A DNA stretch of 5,243 nucleotides from DAORIO01 sp035438585 (GTDB lineage: Bacteria; Patescibacteriota; Minisyncoccia; Phycocordibacterales; UBA9973), in NCBI GenBank assembly GCA_035438585.1, contig DAORIO010000032.1:1-5243 (forward strand), read 5' to 3'. Shown here piece after piece: positions 3,631 to 5,243 of this stretch (positions within the stretch are counted from its first letter, which is position 1; the number at the start of each line of letters is the position of its first letter). Both the position numbers and the translations under genes were made by a program. Under the pieces are notes generated by a model. It was not told the DNA's origin, made no database searches, and saw nothing but the letters and a program-made list of their open reading frames with translations.

Positions 3631-5161
3631 ATACATTATATTTCTTTTTGATTTCATTTAGCTCCTCCTCCTCGGTTTTTTCTTTTGCTATCTTCCCTTT
3701 CTCGCCGAGTGCCATAAGTTCAGCGTCTGGTAATTTATCTAGTTCAAGCGTTCTCTTTTCTAAATACTCTAAGTTATTTTTAGAATCATCTTCTAGGCAT
3801 TCAGCAAGAAGTGCGTGCAAAATCCAACCCATTTTTCTTCCGGCCGGCATTTTCATTTCTTTTATCATATAGTCTCCATTTATTTTTAGCATTCCGACAG
3901 ATGTCGGCGCACGAAGAGCCTCTTCGATCATTGTGTGATATTTTCGAAGTCTAAGAGGTGCTTCTTTCTTTTTCATGCCAACTCGATCACACTCACGTAC
4001 CTGCATAAGGTCCCAGATATTTTCTCGTCCAACATTTACGATTGTTCTTCGTACCGCTGAAAGAGTTATCAGGTCTGGGTCAGAGAAAAACATATGATAT
4101 CGAACCATTTTTACCACTTTCTCGGTTAGGTCTTTTGGAAATTTAAGTCGCTCCATTATTTTTGAAACCATTCGTGCGCCAACGACTTCGTGTCCATAAA
4201 ATGTAAACTTTCCCTTCCCTCCTGCTTTTGTGCCGTCCCACCTACGAGTTCGAGGTTTTCCAATATCGTGAAACAAAGCAGAAAGTCTTATGTCTAATGG
4301 TAAATTTTTATTAGAAGCATGACCAAGAGCATGAAGAATGTGTTCGAATACATCGTATACATGCTCGCCAAGCTGTTCGCACTTAATTCCCTCTTCAAGT
4401 TCTGGAATTATGTATTTGTTTAGACCAAGTTGAATAAGAAGGCCAATTCCAAGCATTGGGTCTTTGGAGTTTATTATTTTTATGAATTCATCACGAATTC
4501 TTTCGGCTGAAATATTTTTCATCAGATCAGCATTTTTGGAAATTGAAGCTAGTGTTTCACTGTCAATCGCAAAACCGAGCTGTGCTGAGAATCTAACAGC
4601 ACGAAGCATTCGGAGTGCATCTTCTTGAAATCTTTCATCTGGATGTCCTGTGGTGCGTATTAAACGGTCGTTAATGTCCTTTATGCCGTTATAGTTGTCT
4701 TTTATAGCAATGTCCTTTATGCCGTCTGTGTCTTTTATAGCTAAAGCAATAGAATTCATTGTAAAATCTCGTCTTTTTAGGTCTTCGTCTATTGTTTCTG
4801 AGTAAGTCACTTCTTCTGGGTGCCTATTGTCGCTATATTTTCCATCTTTTCTGTAAGTAGTAACTTCAAGTGTTTCATATGAAACACTTTCTTTATTTTC
4901 ACGTGAAACATTGGTTTCTGTTTCATGGGAAACCAAAACACCTACTGTACCAAACTTATTCTCGTACACTGTCTTTTCAAACAAACCTTGAATTTCTTCA
5001 GGTTTGGCGTTTGTGGCAATATCCCAATCCTTAGGAATTTTGCCTGTTAGCAAGTCTCTGACACAACCACCAACCAGATACGCTTCAAAACCCCCTTTTT
5101 CTAGGGTTTTGGTTACACGTGAAACGAATTCAGGTATTTTATTTGGATCTATTTTTTCCAT
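3629..5161 (-). CDS. cca: CCA tRNA nucleotidyltransferase (class II, with HD domain)
   Basis: The enzyme builds or repairs the 3' CCA end of tRNAs without a nucleic acid template. The N-terminal head carries L-V-G-G-C-V-R-D (29-36), the metal-binding D45-W46-D47, K-F-G-T-V (69-73) and R-R-D-F-T-M-N (130-136). The neck motif E-D-A-L-R-M-L-R-A-V-R-F spans 180-191. An HD domain follows (L-F-H298-D299-I-G-K, with R-Y-H-M-F-F further on). The C-terminus is lysine/glutamate-rich. At 510 residues it is somewhat long. The excess includes a V-S-x-E-(T/N) repeat at 77-97, inserted before L-E-V-T-T-Y-R, and a duplicated G-I-K-D-I segment at 141-163. The ATG at 5161 is the only start that fits; AAGG touches it, too close for a Shine-Dalgarno sequence. 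It lies 20 bp downstream of tRNA-Gly, with no promoter visible between, so cotranscription is likely. Its 5' part holds four parS-like sites. Confidence 0.96.
   Translation of the reverse strand: MEKIDPNKIPEFVSRVTKTLEKGGFEAYLVGGCVRDLLTGKIPKDWDIATNAKPEEIQGLFEKTVYENKFGTVGVLVSHETETNVSRENKESVSYETLEVTTYRKDGKYSDNRHPEEVTYSETIDEDLKRRDFTMNSIALAIKDTDGIKDIAIKDNYNGIKDINDRLIRTTGHPDERFQEDALRMLRAVRFSAQLGFAIDSETLASISKNADLMKNISAERIRDEFIKIINSKDPMLGIGLLIQLGLNKYIIPELEEGIKCEQLGEHVYDVFEHILHALGHASNKNLPLDIRLSALFHDIGKPRTRRWDGTKAGGKGKFTFYGHEVVGARMVSKIMERLKFPKDLTEKVVKMVRYHMFFSDPDLITLSAVRRTIVNVGRENIWDLMQVRECDRVGMKKKEAPLRLRKYHTMIEEALRAPTSVGMLKINGDYMIKEMKMPAGRKMGWILHALLAECLEDDSKNNLEYLEKRTLELDKLPDAELMALGEKGKIAKEKTEEEELNEIKKKYNV
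4673..4741 (-). repeat. Imperfect tandem duplication inside cca
   Basis: Two adjacent units, 4673-4708 (36 bp) and 4709-4741 (33 bp), both start with the 17-mer AATGTCCTTTATGCCGT and end with TGTCTTTTATAGC. They differ mainly by one extra codon in the middle. In protein they give A-I-K-D-T-D-G-I-K-D-I and A-I-K-D-N-Y-N-G-I-K-D-I. The second matches the usual segment before D-R-L-I-R-T, so the first is the extra copy. Confidence 0.9.
4871..4886. promoter_or_regulatory. parS-like palindrome, site A
   Basis: TGTTTCATATGAAACA matches the parS form TGTTTCACGTGAAACA at 14 of 16 positions; only the central CG is changed to TA, keeping the palindrome perfect. With flanks the perfect palindrome extends over 22 bp (4868-4889). 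In cca it encodes V-S-Y-E-T. Confidence 0.6.
4895..4910. promoter_or_regulatory. parS-like site B
   Basis: ATTTTCACGTGAAACA matches TGTTTCACGTGAAACA at 14 of 16 positions, including the whole central core TTTCACGTGAAAC. It begins exactly 24 bp after site A. In cca it encodes V-S-R-E-N. Confidence 0.7.
4919..4934. promoter_or_regulatory. parS-like site C
   Basis: TGTTTCATGGGAAACC matches the parS form at 13 of 16 positions, with both arms nearly intact. It begins exactly 24 bp after site B. In cca it encodes V-S-H-E-T. Confidence 0.5.
5111..5126. promoter_or_regulatory. parS-like site D
   Basis: GGTTACACGTGAAACG matches the parS form at 13 of 16 positions and keeps the central CACGTGAAAC intact. 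It lies 192 bp from site C, near the start of cca, and encodes V-S-R-V-T (residues 13-17). Confidence 0.5.
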
Positions 5162-5181
5162 CCTTTTGGATTGGATTCTTG

Positions 5182-5243
5182 TGCGGCGTAGGAGAATCGA
5201 ACTCCTGTCTCATCCTTGGCAAGGACGTGTTCTACCACTAAAC
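5182..5243 (-). tRNA. tRNA-Gly (anticodon GCC), 5' end outside the window
   Basis: Reading the minus strand from 5243, the D arm GTTT-AGTGGTA-GAAC is followed by an anticodon stem CGTCC/GGATG around the loop TTGCCAA, giving anticodon GCC. The T arm AGGAG-TTCGATT-CTCCT follows, then the 3' acceptor strand ACGCCGC and discriminator A (5182). About nine bases, the 5' acceptor strand and positions 8-9, lie beyond the window; they should read GCGGCGT followed by two bases. The bases after the discriminator are CAA, so the CCA end is not encoded and must be added by an enzyme such as the cca product next door. Confidence 0.93.

Noticed and set aside
3534..3872. Plus-strand open frame spanning the end of the membrane protein gene and the end of cca
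   Set aside because: It runs through a strong terminator and antisense to the Lys/Glu-rich cca C-terminus, and has a Ser/Phe-rich shadow composition.
4553..4560. Perfect parS half-site TGTTTCAC further into cca
   Set aside because: The other half does not match (TGTCAATC), so it is not a dyad; an 8-bp match alone is not significant.
4868..4936. CRISPR or iteron array at the 24-bp repeats
   Set aside because: The repeats are palindromic 16-mers with 8-bp gaps inside a coding frame, too short for CRISPR. A replication iteron is less likely than parS given the match to the ParB site.

Overview
The window is AT-rich, with short, independently transcribed genes, consensus sigma70-type promoters (TTGACA/TATAAT), compact intrinsic terminators and almost no Shine-Dalgarno sequences. 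Together with a class II CCA-adding enzyme carrying an HD domain, several orphan proteins and micro-proteins, this suggests a small-genome bacterium of the Candidate Phyla Radiation (Patescibacteria/Parcubacteria type). That placement is an inference. TGA is used as an ordinary stop (275-277, 2551-2553), so the recoded TGA=Gly lineages do not fit.

Layout. 2-277 (+) is the C-terminal end of an exonuclease III family AP endonuclease. 444-578 (+) is a 44-residue single-span membrane micro-protein with its own promoter and terminator. 648-1154 (+) is msrA, peptide methionine sulfoxide reductase. 1155-1285 (-) looks like a structured noncoding RNA of about 130 nt with a near-consensus promoter and a strong terminator. 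1329-2285 (-) is an orphan 318-residue protein with a possible PD-(D/E)xK nuclease core. From 2286 to 3630 there is a run of short plus-strand units separated by terminators: an orphan hairpin, a 25-residue membrane micro-protein (2476-2553), a 95-residue orphan (2655-2942) and a seven-span membrane protein with a PnuC/SWEET-like 3+1+3 layout (3025-3600). 3629-5161 (-) is cca, and 5182-5243 (-) is most of a tRNA-Gly(GCC) gene lying 20 bp upstream of cca.

The most striking signal is a cluster of four sequences inside the 5' part of cca that closely match the bacterial centromere parS (TGTTTCACGTGAAACA). Three are spaced exactly 24 bp apart (4871, 4895, 4919) and the fourth lies at 5111. In the cca reading frame three of them encode the repeated peptide V-S-x-E-(T/N), apparently an insertion in the catalytic head domain. 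This suggests that the coding sequence doubles as a ParB loading region and that the window may lie near the replication origin.

The tRNA and cca make a coherent pair: the tRNA gene does not encode its CCA end, so it depends on the enzyme made by the gene directly downstream. The remaining genes are unrelated housekeeping functions (DNA repair, oxidised-protein repair) and orphans, each in its own transcription unit.
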